Positions 26,872 through 35,987 of a DNA stretch of 64,000 nt are shown here, piece after piece. Both the position numbers and the translations under genes were made by a program. The notes under the pieces are model-generated. The model saw nothing but the letters and a program-made list of their open reading frames with translations, ran no database searches and was not told the DNA's origin. The stretch comes from Flavobacteriales bacterium (GTDB taxonomy: Bacteria; Bacteroidota; Bacteroidia; Flavobacteriales_E; Vicingaceae). The stretch is taken from the NCBI GenBank assembly GCA_013359255.1, contig JABWCF010000004.1:97407-161406 (forward strand), in the 5' to 3' direction. The stretch's first letter is position 1. Each line of letters starts with the position of its first letter.

Positions 26872-28092
26872 CTATTTAATTTTATTTAAATGGGGGTTAT
26901 TTTGATTATGCCAAAATAACAAAGAATTTACAAATGAAATAAATACAACACCTGCCTGTGTTTCTAACATTGATTCTACCAAAAAATTAAAAAAAACAAG
27001 CCCCAAAAAAAATATATAAATTATGTTGTTGTTCTGAACAGCAAGCCTCGTATAAGAAAATAAAATTATGAGTAAAAACAACGCTGCAAAACTACCCAAG
27101 GACAAGGCTGTTTGGAAGAACTGATTATGTGCATTTAATTTTTTTTCACCGGCAATTTTTATATCATGAGTATCGTAATATGCTAGCAAAACTTCTTTTG
27201 CATCGCCATTTCCGTACCCAACAAAAGGCTTTTCCGAAATGAGGGTAACAGAGGCTTTCCAAACAAAAGATCGTAATGAAGTTCCACCAACATCATCATG
27301 ATTACTAAAAACAACAGAATTGGCAAACTCCTTTACCCGATTAGAAATTACCTCCGACTTAATTACAATGGCTGTAAAAAGAAAAAGTGCAATACCAATC
27401 CAAATTAGTTTAAATAAACTCTTCTTATTAGAAAGGTACCACCTGAATAAATAATAAAAAATAAGAATACCCGAAAGAATAACGGCTATTTTCGAAAACA
27501 GGAAAAGAATAAAAACAAATAAGCATCCAATCAGAATAAAAGATTTTTTTTCATTAAATAGAGCTAACGAATCATCAAAAAAACTTTCTGCTAATAGTAC
27601 AATAGCAAACATAGCATAAAGCGATGCATAACTGGGGTGATGAAAATAAGATAATTCGGTGTAAAAAAAAGAAGAGATTTGTTGGGTATAAAAGTAAATA
27701 TATGAGGCATGAAGAATACATATCAATATAGCCACCATACACCCTTCAATAAATGCTTTAAGACTTTGAATAAAAACAACTTTATTATAGGGTATTGCAA
27801 TAAAAAAAAGAGGCAGTATACATAAACTCAACTTTACTTCTAAATCAAATAATGCTGCCTCTTTATTATTAGAATAAAGCACTCCGATAAAATGCCAAAA
27901 ATAAAATAATACAAATAATAGCAAAAAGCGATTACTTTTGAATTGACTTTTTAGGGCAGAAAAATCCAATAAGGGTAATACACTTATAATCCATACCACT
28001 ACCATTGTCGGAACTAGGTGCTTGTGTAAAGGAATTAGAAATGCCAACAATGGCGTAGTATACAAATGAATATGTTGCAGTCTTTTAATCAA
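26872..28092 (-). CDS. O-antigen ligase (WaaL/Wzy_C) family membrane protein
   Basis: 406 residues with about ten to twelve hydrophobic helices and one large loop (about 265-315) containing VGYGNGDAKEVL and the conserved HNQFFQTALSLG stretch of the Wzy_C/O-antigen ligase family. Such proteins join sugar polymers to lipid A core or to proteins, or polymerise them, on the periplasmic face of the inner membrane. It starts at TTG 28092; no nearby ATG fits the predicted first helix. The start codon is only 4 bases from the start of the divergent gene at 28097, and its best promoter element lies inside that gene. The substrate is unknown. Confidence 0.78.
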   Translation of the reverse strand: MIKRLQHIHLYTTPLLAFLIPLHKHLVPTMVVVWIISVLPLLDFSALKSQFKSNRFLLLFVLFYFWHFIGVLYSNNKEAALFDLEVKLSLCILPLFFIAIPYNKVVFIQSLKAFIEGCMVAILICILHASYIYFYTQQISSFFYTELSYFHHPSYASLYAMFAIVLLAESFFDDSLALFNEKKSFILIGCLFVFILFLFSKIAVILSGILIFYYLFRWYLSNKKSLFKLIWIGIALFLFTAIVIKSEVISNRVKEFANSVVFSNHDDVGGTSLRSFVWKASVTLISEKPFVGYGNGDAKEVLLAYYDTHDIKIAGEKKLNAHNQFFQTALSLGSFAALFLLIILFSYTRLAVQNNNIIYIFFLGLVFFNFLVESMLETQAGVVFISFVNSLLFWHNQNNPHLNKIK

Positions 28093-28096
28093 AATA

Positions 28097-29416
28097 ATGA
28101 CAGATACTAAAAACGCAAAGTTAAAGCTAATTAAATTGGGGTTAATATTCTCCTTGATTATTTACATTTTTTCAACCCTTGAATTTAATTCTACTCCTAT
28201 TATTGATGGCTACACAAACAAGCCCTCTTACTTTCCGAAAGAAAATTGCAAACTATTCATAAACGATGTAGTAGATAACCATAAAAGAACTATTGAACTT
28301 AAAAACATTGCAACCCACCATTCCCTATCTTTTACTATACTTGGCATAAGGCAAAACACGCTGAAAAAAGCATGGAAAAATGGTTTCGGTTATAAAATAT
28401 CCGGCAGCATCGATTTAAGAGGACAAGAAAGTGGAATTTATCAAATAGACAACAAAATTCCGATTATAATAAAACCACCCATAAACGAGCAAACCGATTT
28501 ACTTATTGTGGTGCCCTATTTAAACTACCAAGCACATTCTAATGCCGGAGGAAAAAGTTTCTTTGCCCACAATTCCCTAAAAAACGAAGCAGCTGTTCAA
28601 CTAAGTTTTAATCGCCCTATAGTTATTACCGATTATGAATTTACCATTGCCCAATTTGCCAACCAATACTTAAAAAAATACAAGGTTGGTTACATCTCCG
28701 ATTTAGACCTACTTTTTTACCAGCAAATTGAAAAAACCAAGATGCTTTTGTTTTACGGAAACATGTCGTTTATATCGCCTCAAATGCAAAAAAATATAGA
28801 TCTTTTTATTGCTTCCGGAGGCAATATTCTTTTTACGAACAACCTTTTTATGAATAATATTGTTCGGGTAGATTTAAAAAGAAAACAAATCCTTTTCGCA
28901 AAAAACAATCAAAAACTTCCAAACCAATGGAACGACAGCACTTTAAAGCAACCTAATTACAAAACCGGTGGGGCAAGCTATGAGATAGGCTTCGTTGCAG
29001 ATTCTTTCCCATTGTTTATTCAAAAAAATATTAGGGCCAACGAGCTCACTATTACAGATACCTTACACCCTATCTTCAAGGATTTACCGAGCTCGCAAAA
29101 AAATATCTCAATCCGTTGTAATCTTTGGAATGGCCCTCCCTTACTGGGGTTAAATGAATTTGCACTCCCCATAATAGACAGCACAAAACTAGAGATGTAC
29201 CATTACAAAGTGTTGGCTTACAAATGGAGTGAATACAACGGATACAAGCTAACTATTGGTTCTATTTCCGAATTTCAAAAAAAGCAAGATTCAGGCATTT
29301 GTATAAATATGGGTTGCGGTTGCTGGATAGACAGTCTTTCGAACAATAAAATACACGCTGAATTATTGCAAAATGCGATACGGTATTTGCAAGAAAAATC
29401 TGTCCGCAAAAAATAA
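28097..29416 (+). CDS. Protein with N,N-dimethylformamidase beta-subunit-like C-terminal region
   Basis: 439 residues with one N-terminal hydrophobic helix (about 12-27), an extracytoplasmic beta domain (about 40-140) and a Rossmann/amidotransferase-like domain. That domain opens with LLIVVPYLNYQAHSNAGGKSF and continues with NRPIV, FANQYLKKYKVGYISDLDL and FIASGGNILFTNN. The pattern resembles the C-terminal domain found in N,N-dimethylformamidase beta subunits and related secreted proteins. Whether it has catalytic activity is unclear. It may act with the divergent O-antigen ligase-like gene, but this is only positional. The family assignment is tentative. Confidence 0.5.
   Translation: MTDTKNAKLKLIKLGLIFSLIIYIFSTLEFNSTPIIDGYTNKPSYFPKENCKLFINDVVDNHKRTIELKNIATHHSLSFTILGIRQNTLKKAWKNGFGYKISGSIDLRGQESGIYQIDNKIPIIIKPPINEQTDLLIVVPYLNYQAHSNAGGKSFFAHNSLKNEAAVQLSFNRPIVITDYEFTIAQFANQYLKKYKVGYISDLDLLFYQQIEKTKMLLFYGNMSFISPQMQKNIDLFIASGGNILFTNNLFMNNIVRVDLKRKQILFAKNNQKLPNQWNDSTLKQPNYKTGGASYEIGFVADSFPLFIQKNIRANELTITDTLHPIFKDLPSSQKNISIRCNLWNGPPLLGLNEFALPIIDSTKLEMYHYKVLAYKWSEYNGYKLTIGSISEFQKKQDSGICINMGCGCWIDSLSNNKIHAELLQNAIRYLQEKSVRKK
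28116..28123 (-). promoter_or_regulatory. -7 promoter element TAACTTTG for the O-antigen ligase-like gene
   Basis: Perfect TAnnTTTG on the minus strand, 23 bases upstream of TTG 28092, located inside the first codons of the divergent plus-strand gene. Confidence 0.5.
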
Positions 29417-29418
29417 TA

Positions 29419-30828
29419 CTAATTTGCTTTCGCTTCTTTTTCGTTTATCCAAGAATTGATAATCGTTGCTACGGCCCCATCACCTGTAACATTTACTACC
29501 GTGCGGCACATATCTAGAATACGATCTACCGGAAAAATAATAGCTATCCAGGCCGGATTTAAACCTACCGATTCCAATACAATGATTAACATAACCAAAC
29601 CTGCACTAGGCACAGCTGCAGAACCAATAGAAGCTAATGTAGCGGTAAGCACAATGGTAAGCTGTTGAGCTATGTTTAATTCTACAAAATGTAACTGAGC
29701 CAAAAACACAACTGCAACAGCCTGATACAAACTAGTACCATCCATATTAACAGTAGCCCCAATAGGCAATACAAAACTGCTTATTTCTTTTTTTACTTTT
29801 AGATTTTGTTCCACGCACTCAATGGTAACCGGTAAAGTAGCCGCACTAGAACTTGTAGAAAAAGCTAAAAGCTGAGCAGGTGCCATTCCTTTTAAAAAAC
29901 CTTTGAAACTTTGGCCTTTGGCAAAAAAATGAATGAGCAGAGGGTAAAATACAAATACCATAAAACACAAACCAGCAATTACCACCAACGAATAACTTAA
30001 TAGTCCTTTAAATATTTCTACTATTTTAAACACATCGTTTCCGGCCATTTTGGCTACCACTCCGGCTAAAAGAGCAAACACAAAAAATGGAGCAACCCAC
30101 ATTACCACATCTACCATTTTAAGAAAAATGAAGTTACCTGCGTTGCAAAAATCTATAATTGGTTTTGCATTTTCTTTACCCACTAATAAAATACATATTC
30201 CAAAAAAAATGGCAAAAAAGATTATCTGAAGCATCAACCCATTGTCAGATAAAGAAAGCATAATATTTGAAGGTACCATATCTACCAATGGCTGTAAAGG
30301 TCCTGAACTTTTTGTTTTTTGAGCAAGTTCCACTCTTGATGAAACAAAATCATCGGTTTGTTTTAAACCTTCGTTTCTTTTTACTTCTTCTACCCTGCTT
30401 TTATATTTCTCATTACACACAAAACAAATGGTATCGTTTTTAATTTTACCTGCTTTTGTAGCCCATAGTTCGTATGAAATTCGGTTGTCTATACGAGCTG
30501 CATCGTCTATGGTTTTTCCCGGTTGAATAGCATTTACCATTAACAAACCCACCGAAACAGAAAACACCGTAGTAATAAGGTAGATAGACAGTGTGCGAAA
30601 GCCAAGTTTTCCTAACACAGACAAATCGGATAAACCTGTAATGCCGCATATTATCGAGAAGAAAATAAGAGGGACCGCAATTAATTTTAAAAGATTAATA
30701 AAAATAGTGCCGAATGGGGCTATCCAATTATTTGTAAATTCGCTAAACCCTAACCAAGAAGATATAAAAGCCCATATCACGCCAATTATCAATCCTACCA
30801 GTATTTTTATGTGCAAAGGAAATCTCAT
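29419..30828 (-). CDS. Dicarboxylate/amino acid:cation symporter (DAACS/GltP family)
   Basis: A 469-residue secondary transporter of the glutamate/aspartate/C4-dicarboxylate family. The hairpin 1 serine motif (FSTSSSAATLP) and the NMDGTSLYQ motif of helix 7 bind Na+ or H+ and substrate. The DRILDMCRTVVNVTGD stretch of helix 8 is present, with the Asp and Arg that contact the substrate. A polar segment of about 75 residues (105-178) between QPG and LVDMVPSN extends the usual extracytoplasmic loop and includes CFVC (C135, C138). It is convergent with the preceding plus-strand gene, ending 2 bases beyond it. Substrate preference between Asp/Glu and dicarboxylates is unresolved. Confidence 0.9.
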   Translation of the reverse strand: MRFPLHIKILVGLIIGVIWAFISSWLGFSEFTNNWIAPFGTIFINLLKLIAVPLIFFSIICGITGLSDLSVLGKLGFRTLSIYLITTVFSVSVGLLMVNAIQPGKTIDDAARIDNRISYELWATKAGKIKNDTICFVCNEKYKSRVEEVKRNEGLKQTDDFVSSRVELAQKTKSSGPLQPLVDMVPSNIMLSLSDNGLMLQIIFFAIFFGICILLVGKENAKPIIDFCNAGNFIFLKMVDVVMWVAPFFVFALLAGVVAKMAGNDVFKIVEIFKGLLSYSLVVIAGLCFMVFVFYPLLIHFFAKGQSFKGFLKGMAPAQLLAFSTSSSAATLPVTIECVEQNLKVKKEISSFVLPIGATVNMDGTSLYQAVAVVFLAQLHFVELNIAQQLTIVLTATLASIGSAAVPSAGLVMLIIVLESVGLNPAWIAIIFPVDRILDMCRTVVNVTGDGAVATIINSWINEKEAKAN

Positions 30829-30845
30829 TTCTTGAACTTATAAAT

Positions 30846-30876
30846 AAAAAAGCCTTCCTTAATGAGGGAAGGCTTT
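30846..30876 (-). terminator. Intrinsic terminator of the small lipoprotein gene at 30893-31273
   Basis: Stem GCCTTCC/GGAAGGC flanked by A and T runs, 17 bases after the stop on the minus strand and just upstream of the symporter start. Confidence 0.82.
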
Positions 30877-30892
30877 CCAAAAATATCTCTGC

Positions 30893-31273
30893 TTATTTTT
30901 TCTTGTATTTTAATTCGTTCCCGTCTTGGTCTATAAATCTCATGCGTTTAGAAGTTAATTTTTCTATCGTCCAAAATTCGTCAAGGTGTTGCAGATAAAT
31001 CGTAGCATTTTTAATAAAATATGTTTTTCCACTTACATAAACTTCCTCACCACGAGTAATATCATAAGTTCCATTTTCATTAAAAGTAAAAGTTTGTTCT
31101 GCACTGTTGTTTTTTCCCGAACGTTCTAGCCGAACACCCTCTCCGGTTGAATAACTTCCTTCCCATATTCCAAGAATTTGGGTTACAATTTCATCATCGC
31201 CAGGAACCTTTTTCTTACATGCAGAAAAGGATACAATTGAAACAACTGCAATAAACAATATTCTCTTTATCAT
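30893..31273 (-). CDS. Small lipocalin-like lipoprotein (unknown function)
   Basis: About 126 residues from ATG 31273; an in-frame ATG at 31282 adds three residues. The signal MIKRILFIAVVSIVSFSAC ends at lipobox FSAC. The mature part begins CKKKVPGDDE and is followed by a GIWEG motif and repeated beta strands (FTFNENGTYDIT, TYFIKNATIYL, RMRFIDQDG), a pattern seen in small lipocalin-like lipoproteins of Bacteroidota. It is not a close copy of the two lipoproteins at 15684 and 16757. Its own terminator follows. No promoter match of good quality was seen. Confidence 0.68.
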   Translation of the reverse strand: MIKRILFIAVVSIVSFSACKKKVPGDDEIVTQILGIWEGSYSTGEGVRLERSGKNNSAEQTFTFNENGTYDITRGEEVYVSGKTYFIKNATIYLQHLDEFWTIEKLTSKRMRFIDQDGNELKYKKK

Positions 31274-31386
31274 AAAAAGCATAATTTTAAGCGACCAAAG
31301 TACAAAAAATATATTTAATAAAAAAACAAGGAATATTTTTTATAAAATAACCATTCTTATTTTTTCTCGTAGAAGGCATTCAAATA

Positions 31387-31394
31387 TAGTTTTG
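31387..31394 (+). promoter_or_regulatory. TAGTTTTG element overlapping the presumed GTG start at 31394
   Basis: Perfect TAnnTTTG whose last G is the first base of the GTG start codon. Either the promoter match is fortuitous or the true start lies further in. Confidence 0.3.
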
Positions 31395-31804
31395 TGGAAG
31401 ATAAAATCTATACTCAATCGAAAAGTGAACTAGAAAACAAGTTGATTACAGCATACAACAATGTAATAGACACTTTAATTTTATTTGCTATCGAGTATAA
31501 GGATAATCCAAAAGAATTATCCAAAAACATAGAAATAGCTGAAAATGATTACTGGTCATACTTTCACTCAAACAATATCAACTTTTTATTAGAAAACAAC
31601 TGTTTAAATAAGCAACAAGCCGTTGAAATCCTGGCATTACGCGAAAAAATTGCTCAATTATCTTCTGATAGATGGGATGATTTTTCTATCAAATTTTCTG
31701 ACGAATGGATTCAACTCAGAAAACAAGCAAATCAAATTTTGATTTCTTTAAAAGTTAGAAAAAGAAAATTAGACAAGCAATTCGAAATTCCACCTAAGAA
31801 ATAA
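31394..31804 (+). CDS. Unrecognised 136-residue helical protein
   Basis: Cytoplasmic-looking, charged protein dominated by predicted helices, e.g. LITAYNNVIDTLILFAIEY, KQQAVEILALREKIAQL and EWIQLRKQANQI, and ending in a basic tail. It starts at GTG 31394, and no internal Met is available. The presumed start codon overlaps a promoter-like element, so the N-terminus is uncertain; the next alternative is TTG at 31440. It lies 120 bases upstream of pntA on the same strand. I recognise no family and propose no function. Confidence 0.5.
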   Translation: MEDKIYTQSKSELENKLITAYNNVIDTLILFAIEYKDNPKELSKNIEIAENDYWSYFHSNNINFLLENNCLNKQQAVEILALREKIAQLSSDRWDDFSIKFSDEWIQLRKQANQILISLKVRKRKLDKQFEIPPKK

Positions 31805-31932
31805 TTGCAGATATCAGGATAATTAGGCTATCTATCGCTCCTCCTTCAAATTTTAGTACTTTGTAGAGCCAACTCATTGGCAACTTTAAAAAAGTATAAC
31901 TAATATTGCACGTACTTAAAAAAGTAGAAATT

Positions 31933-33474
31933 ATGAAAGTTGGAATTCCGGCAGAAGTAACACCTAATGAATTACGAGTTGCTGCCACTCCCAAAACTGT
32001 TAAAAGATTAATAAAACAAGGCTTTGAAGTTCTTATTCAAAAAAATGCCGGAGCAAAAGCAAATTTTTCCGATAAAGAATTTGAAGAAGCCGGAGCAAAA
32101 ATAATTCAAAGTGTCACCGAAATTTATAGCCAATCTGATATTGTTTTAAAAGTATTAAAGCCCTCCAACGAAGAAGTAGATTTAATGAGAGAAGGCCTGG
32201 TTATGCTTAGCTATTTATGGCCTGCTCAACATCCCGAATTATTACAAAAACTAGCCGATAAAAAAGTAAACGCTATTGCAATGGATGCCATACCTCGCAT
32301 TTCCAGAGCTCAAAAAATGGATGTTTTGTCTTCTATGGCCAACATTGCGGGATACCGTGCAGTAATAGAAGGAGCCAATTACTATGGGCGATTTTTAAAC
32401 GGACAAATTACCGCTGCCGGAAAAGTAGAACCAGCCAAAGTACTGGTAATTGGTGCAGGTGTAGCCGGTTTAGCTGCCATTGGAGTTGCTAACTCGCTAG
32501 GTGCAATTGTAAGAGCCTTTGATACCAGAAAAGAAGTAGCAGAGCAAATAGAATCTATGGGAGCACAGTTCCTTACCGTAGAAATAGACGAAGATGGAGC
32601 TACAGCCTCTGGCTACTCGAAGGAAATGAGTAAAGAATTTATAGAAGCCGAGATGAAGTTATTTGCCGAGCAGGCTGCCGAAGTTGATATTATTATTACT
32701 ACCGCACAAATTCCAGGAAAAGAAGCTCCGAAACTCATTTTAGATTATCATGTAGCTGCCATGAAACCGGGCTCGGTAATTGTAGATTTGGCCGCTTCCA
32801 GCGGAGGAAATTGCGTTCTAACCAAACCTAATGAAATTTATACAACCGATAATGGAGTTACGATTGTCGGCAAATTAAACCAATTACCCAATCAGGCCTC
32901 ACAGCTTTACGGAAACAACTTGTGCCACTTGTTAGATGATATGGGTAAAGCCGAAAAGTTTAACATCAATATGGAAGACGATGTTATTTCGAGAGCAATG
33001 GTAACCTATAACGGAGCTATCAACTGGCCACCCAAGCCACTTCCGGTAAGCCCACAAAAAATAAAACCCACTAAACAAGAACTCAGTGCCGAAGAAATAA
33101 AAATTGCAGAAGCTGAAAAAGAAAAAAAAACAACTCTTTCCATGTTGATTAAGCTAGCCCTTATTGGTTTATTTTTATACCTCTTAGGATTATTTGCTCC
33201 AGGTGAATTTATGCAACATTTTACCGTATTTGTTTTAGCTGTTTTTGTGGGTTGGCAAGTAATATGGAACGTGTCTCACTCCTTACATACTCCATTAATG
33301 GCGGTTACAAATGCCATTAGTGGAATTATTATAGTTGGAGGCTTACTTCAGACTACCGATGATTTTTCAAACCCAATGACCATCTTGGCATTTATTGCCA
33401 TTTTAGTAGCCAGCATTAATATTGTTGGTGGATTTTTAGTTACTCACAGAATGTTGAAAATGTTTAAAAAATAG
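31933..33474 (+). CDS. pntA: Proton-translocating NAD(P) transhydrogenase subunit alpha
   Basis: A 513-residue subunit from ATG 31933; an upstream TTG at 31906 is not family-like. It begins MKVGIPAEV, the standard start of the NAD(H)-binding domain I. The motif RAQKMD (125-130) and NAD-binding GAGVAG (174-179) followed by [10 protein letters not shown] are intact. The C-terminus holds four transmembrane helices (about 405-510), as in the two-gene E. coli-type enzyme. With PntB it couples hydride transfer between NADH and NADP+ to proton movement across the inner membrane, supplying NADPH. pntB starts 5 bases downstream. Confidence 0.95.
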   Translation: MKVGIPAEVTPNELRVAATPKTVKRLIKQGFEVLIQKNAGAKANFSDKEFEEAGAKIIQSVTEIYSQSDIVLKVLKPSNEEVDLMREGLVMLSYLWPAQHPELLQKLADKKVNAIAMDAIPRISRAQKMDVLSSMANIAGYRAVIEGANYYGRFLNGQITAAGKVEPAKVLVIGAGVAGLAAIGVANSLGAIVRAFDTRKEVAEQIESMGAQFLTVEIDEDGATASGYSKEMSKEFIEAEMKLFAEQAAEVDIIITTAQIPGKEAPKLILDYHVAAMKPGSVIVDLAASSGGNCVLTKPNEIYTTDNGVTIVGKLNQLPNQASQLYGNNLCHLLDDMGKAEKFNINMEDDVISRAMVTYNGAINWPPKPLPVSPQKIKPTKQELSAEEIKIAEAEKEKKTTLSMLIKLALIGLFLYLLGLFAPGEFMQHFTVFVLAVFVGWQVIWNVSHSLHTPLMAVTNAISGIIIVGGLLQTTDDFSNPMTILAFIAILVASINIVGGFLVTHRMLKMFKK

Positions 33475-33479
33475 AACGT

Positions 33480-34874
33480 ATGATAGTGAAAGAAATTCAG
33501 ATAGCAGCATATTTGTTTGCAAGTATTTTATTCATACTTAGCTTAGGGGGGCTATCCTCTCAAGAATCGGCAAAACGCGGTGTATTTTACGGAATTGTAG
33601 GAATGTTTATTGCCATTATAGCCACTGTTCTTGGAAAAGAAGTGGCAGGTCACGTTTACATTATTTCCGCAATTGCAGTGGCCTCTGTCATCGGAATTTT
33701 ACTTGCCCGAAAGGTAGAAATGACTTCTATGCCTCAACTGGTAGCAATTCTACATAGCTTTGTAGGTTTAGCGGCTGTTTTAGTGGGCTTCGGTTCTTAT
33801 TTAGATCCTTCTACCCAAACCATCATAGGTGCAGAACATACCATTCATTTAGTAGAAGTTTACATTGGTATTTTTATTGGAGCCATTACCTTTACAGGCT
33901 CTATTATTGCGTGGGGAAAACTGGAAGGTAAGGTAAGAAGCAAACCTCTTTTATACCCGGGCCGCCATGCGGTAAATATAATACTCGCCATTACATGTGT
34001 GGTAATGGGAATATTATTTACAACAGCTACAGCAAGTGAGGGTATGATTTATCTGTACATTATGACTGCGATAGCCTGCTTTATTGGTATTATGTTAGTA
34101 ATGGCAATAGGCGGAGCCGATATGCCGGTAGTGGTTTCAATGCTAAATTCATATTCGGGTTGGGCTGCTTCTGCAGCCGGTTTTATGCTGGGAAACGATT
34201 TACTTATAGTTACAGGAGCCTTGGTAGGAAGCTCAGGAGCCATTCTTTCAATTATAATGTGTAAGGCTATGAATCGGTCTTTTCTCTCCGTTATTTTTGG
34301 AGGGTTTGGCGATGTGGCCGTTGGAACGGCACAGGCAATAGAAGGAGAAGTAACATCTTTAGATCACGAAGCAGTTGCAGGCTTATTAAAAGAAGCCAAA
34401 TCTATTGTTATTGTGCCTGGGTACGGAATGGCTGTGGCTAAGGCACAATACCCCATTTACGAGATGGTGCAATGCTTGAGAAAAGAAGGAAAACTAGTAC
34501 GTTTTGCTATTCACCCGGTAGCTGGTCGTTTACCCGGACATATGAATGTGTTGCTGGCTGAGGCAAATGTTCCCTACGATATTGTGTTAGAGATGGACGA
34601 AATTAACGAAGATATGCCTGATACGGATGTAGTAATGGTTATAGGGGCTAATGATGTAGTAAACCCAGGAGCTCAAGACGACCCAAGCAGTCCTATTTAT
34701 GGTATGCCGGTCATTGAGGCATGGAAAGCTCAAACAGTTATTGTTATGAAACGCTCTATGGCGGTGGGATATGCCGGTGTAGAGAATCCTCTATTTTATA
34801 AACCAAACACCGAAATGCTTTACGGTGACGCAAAAGAAAGCGTTGAAAAAATACTCGGACACTTAAAAAAATAA
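33480..34874 (+). CDS. pntB: Proton-translocating NAD(P) transhydrogenase subunit beta
   Basis: A 464-residue subunit. About nine transmembrane helices occupy residues 1-280. The NADP(H)-binding domain III (about 290-464) shows [34 protein letters not shown] and [15 protein letters not shown], all signature motifs. It follows pntA by 5 bases and completes the two-subunit enzyme, forming the proton channel with the PntA helices in the inner membrane. A strong terminator follows 17 bases after its stop. Confidence 0.95.
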   Translation: MIVKEIQIAAYLFASILFILSLGGLSSQESAKRGVFYGIVGMFIAIIATVLGKEVAGHVYIISAIAVASVIGILLARKVEMTSMPQLVAILHSFVGLAAVLVGFGSYLDPSTQTIIGAEHTIHLVEVYIGIFIGAITFTGSIIAWGKLEGKVRSKPLLYPGRHAVNIILAITCVVMGILFTTATASEGMIYLYIMTAIACFIGIMLVMAIGGADMPVVVSMLNSYSGWAASAAGFMLGNDLLIVTGALVGSSGAILSIIMCKAMNRSFLSVIFGGFGDVAVGTAQAIEGEVTSLDHEAVAGLLKEAKSIVIVPGYGMAVAKAQYPIYEMVQCLRKEGKLVRFAIHPVAGRLPGHMNVLLAEANVPYDIVLEMDEINEDMPDTDVVMVIGANDVVNPGAQDDPSSPIYGMPVIEAWKAQTVIVMKRSMAVGYAGVENPLFYKPNTEMLYGDAKESVEKILGHLKK

Positions 34875-34891
34875 TGGTAATAGAAATTGAC

Positions 34892-34921
34892 AAAAAAAGG
34901 AGCACTACGCTCCTTTTTTTT
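34892..34921. terminator. Bidirectional terminator between pntB and the Ppx/GppA gene
   Basis: A-run, GGAGC-loop-GCTCC, T-run. The hairpin overlaps the stop codon of the convergent Ppx/GppA gene (34905-34907), so both transcripts end here. Confidence 0.82.
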
Positions 34922-35792
34922 GTTGTTCCTGCCATAGGTTATAGATAATTCCATCGGCCAACCCCAATTTTGGCACAAAGAAGTTTTTAATTTCTATCCA
35001 TTTTGCAACTGCCAAATAAATGTTGCATGCGGGTACAATTACATCTGCCCTATCTTCTCGCATACCTAATTTCTTTATTCTTTCTTCTACTGTAAATTTT
35101 TCCAAATAATCACACTTTTCTTTCAGCTGTTTTACCGACAACAAGGCATAATCTTTCAGATTGCACATTTTATATATTTTATTAATATTACCTCCGGTTG
35201 CAATAGCCATATCAGGTTTATATTTTTTCTTAATCTGCTTCAGCCATTCTTCCATTTCAATGCAGGTTTCTTTGGTTACCAAATCGTTTTTTAAACGTAC
35301 ACTACCTATATTAAAAGAGCATGTGTCTTCAATTTTCCCCTTGTTAAAAAGAGTAATTTCGGTACTTCCACCACCTACATCAACATATAAATAGCAGCCT
35401 TTTTCATCTATTTCTTCAGCTACATGGGTAGAATAAATTAATTCGGCTTCTAATTTTCCATTTATTATTTCAATTTTTATTCCGGTACTGCTTTTAATTT
35501 TATTAATAATTTCCTCTCCGTTTAAAGCTTCTCTCATAGCAGAAGTAGCACAAGCCCTATAAGATACGACATTATACACCTCACACAAATTTTTAAATGA
35601 AACAAAGGCTTTTTCAAGTTTAACGGCCATTTCTTCAGAAATATTTTTTCGGCTAAAGGCATCTTCTCCTAGGCGCAGAGGAAGACGAATTAGAGTAATT
35701 TTTTTCAATAAAGGTTTGTTTTTTACGGTGTACACCTCGCTAAAAAGCAAACGTACCGCATTAGAACCTATATCTACAGCAGCAAACCTCAT
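34905..35792 (-). CDS. Ppx/GppA family phosphatase
   Basis: A 295-residue sugar-kinase/actin-fold phosphatase. The two phosphate-binding motifs are VDIGSNAVRLLFSEV at the N-terminus and VDVGGGSTEITLF near residue 135, and ATGGNINKI is the third glycine-rich loop. The length matches the short two-domain Bacteroidota forms rather than E. coli Ppx or GppA (about 500 residues). It hydrolyses inorganic polyphosphate or pppGpp; sequence alone does not decide which. It has its own promoter element and shares a terminator with pntAB. No polyphosphate kinase gene is adjacent. Confidence 0.87.
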   Translation of the reverse strand: MRFAAVDIGSNAVRLLFSEVYTVKNKPLLKKITLIRLPLRLGEDAFSRKNISEEMAVKLEKAFVSFKNLCEVYNVVSYRACATSAMREALNGEEIINKIKSSTGIKIEIINGKLEAELIYSTHVAEEIDEKGCYLYVDVGGGSTEITLFNKGKIEDTCSFNIGSVRLKNDLVTKETCIEMEEWLKQIKKKYKPDMAIATGGNINKIYKMCNLKDYALLSVKQLKEKCDYLEKFTVEERIKKLGMREDRADVIVPACNIYLAVAKWIEIKNFFVPKLGLADGIIYNLWQEQQKKGA

Positions 35793-35810
35793 TACATCGT
35801 TTTAACTGCA

Positions 35811-35818
35811 CGAAAGTA
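35811..35818 (-). promoter_or_regulatory. -7 promoter element TACTTTCG for the Ppx/GppA gene
   Basis: Perfect TAnnTTYG on the minus strand, 18 bases upstream of ATG 35792. Confidence 0.52.
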
Positions 35819-35987
35819 ATAGTGTTGTTTTGTTTATTGGTAATTGTCTTTTTAAAGTTATGAGCAAAATTTCTTTTAATGTTAACAATAAATTTTATGC
35901 ATTTATTTTTAACCACACTAACTTGTTTCGTTATTATGTAAAAAGCTATTGATTACTTTGCAGCATCAATTAAATTTACTCTTCATA

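Noticed and set aside
31906..31932. Upstream TTG start for pntA
   Set aside because: The family N-terminus MKVGIPAEV begins at ATG 31933.
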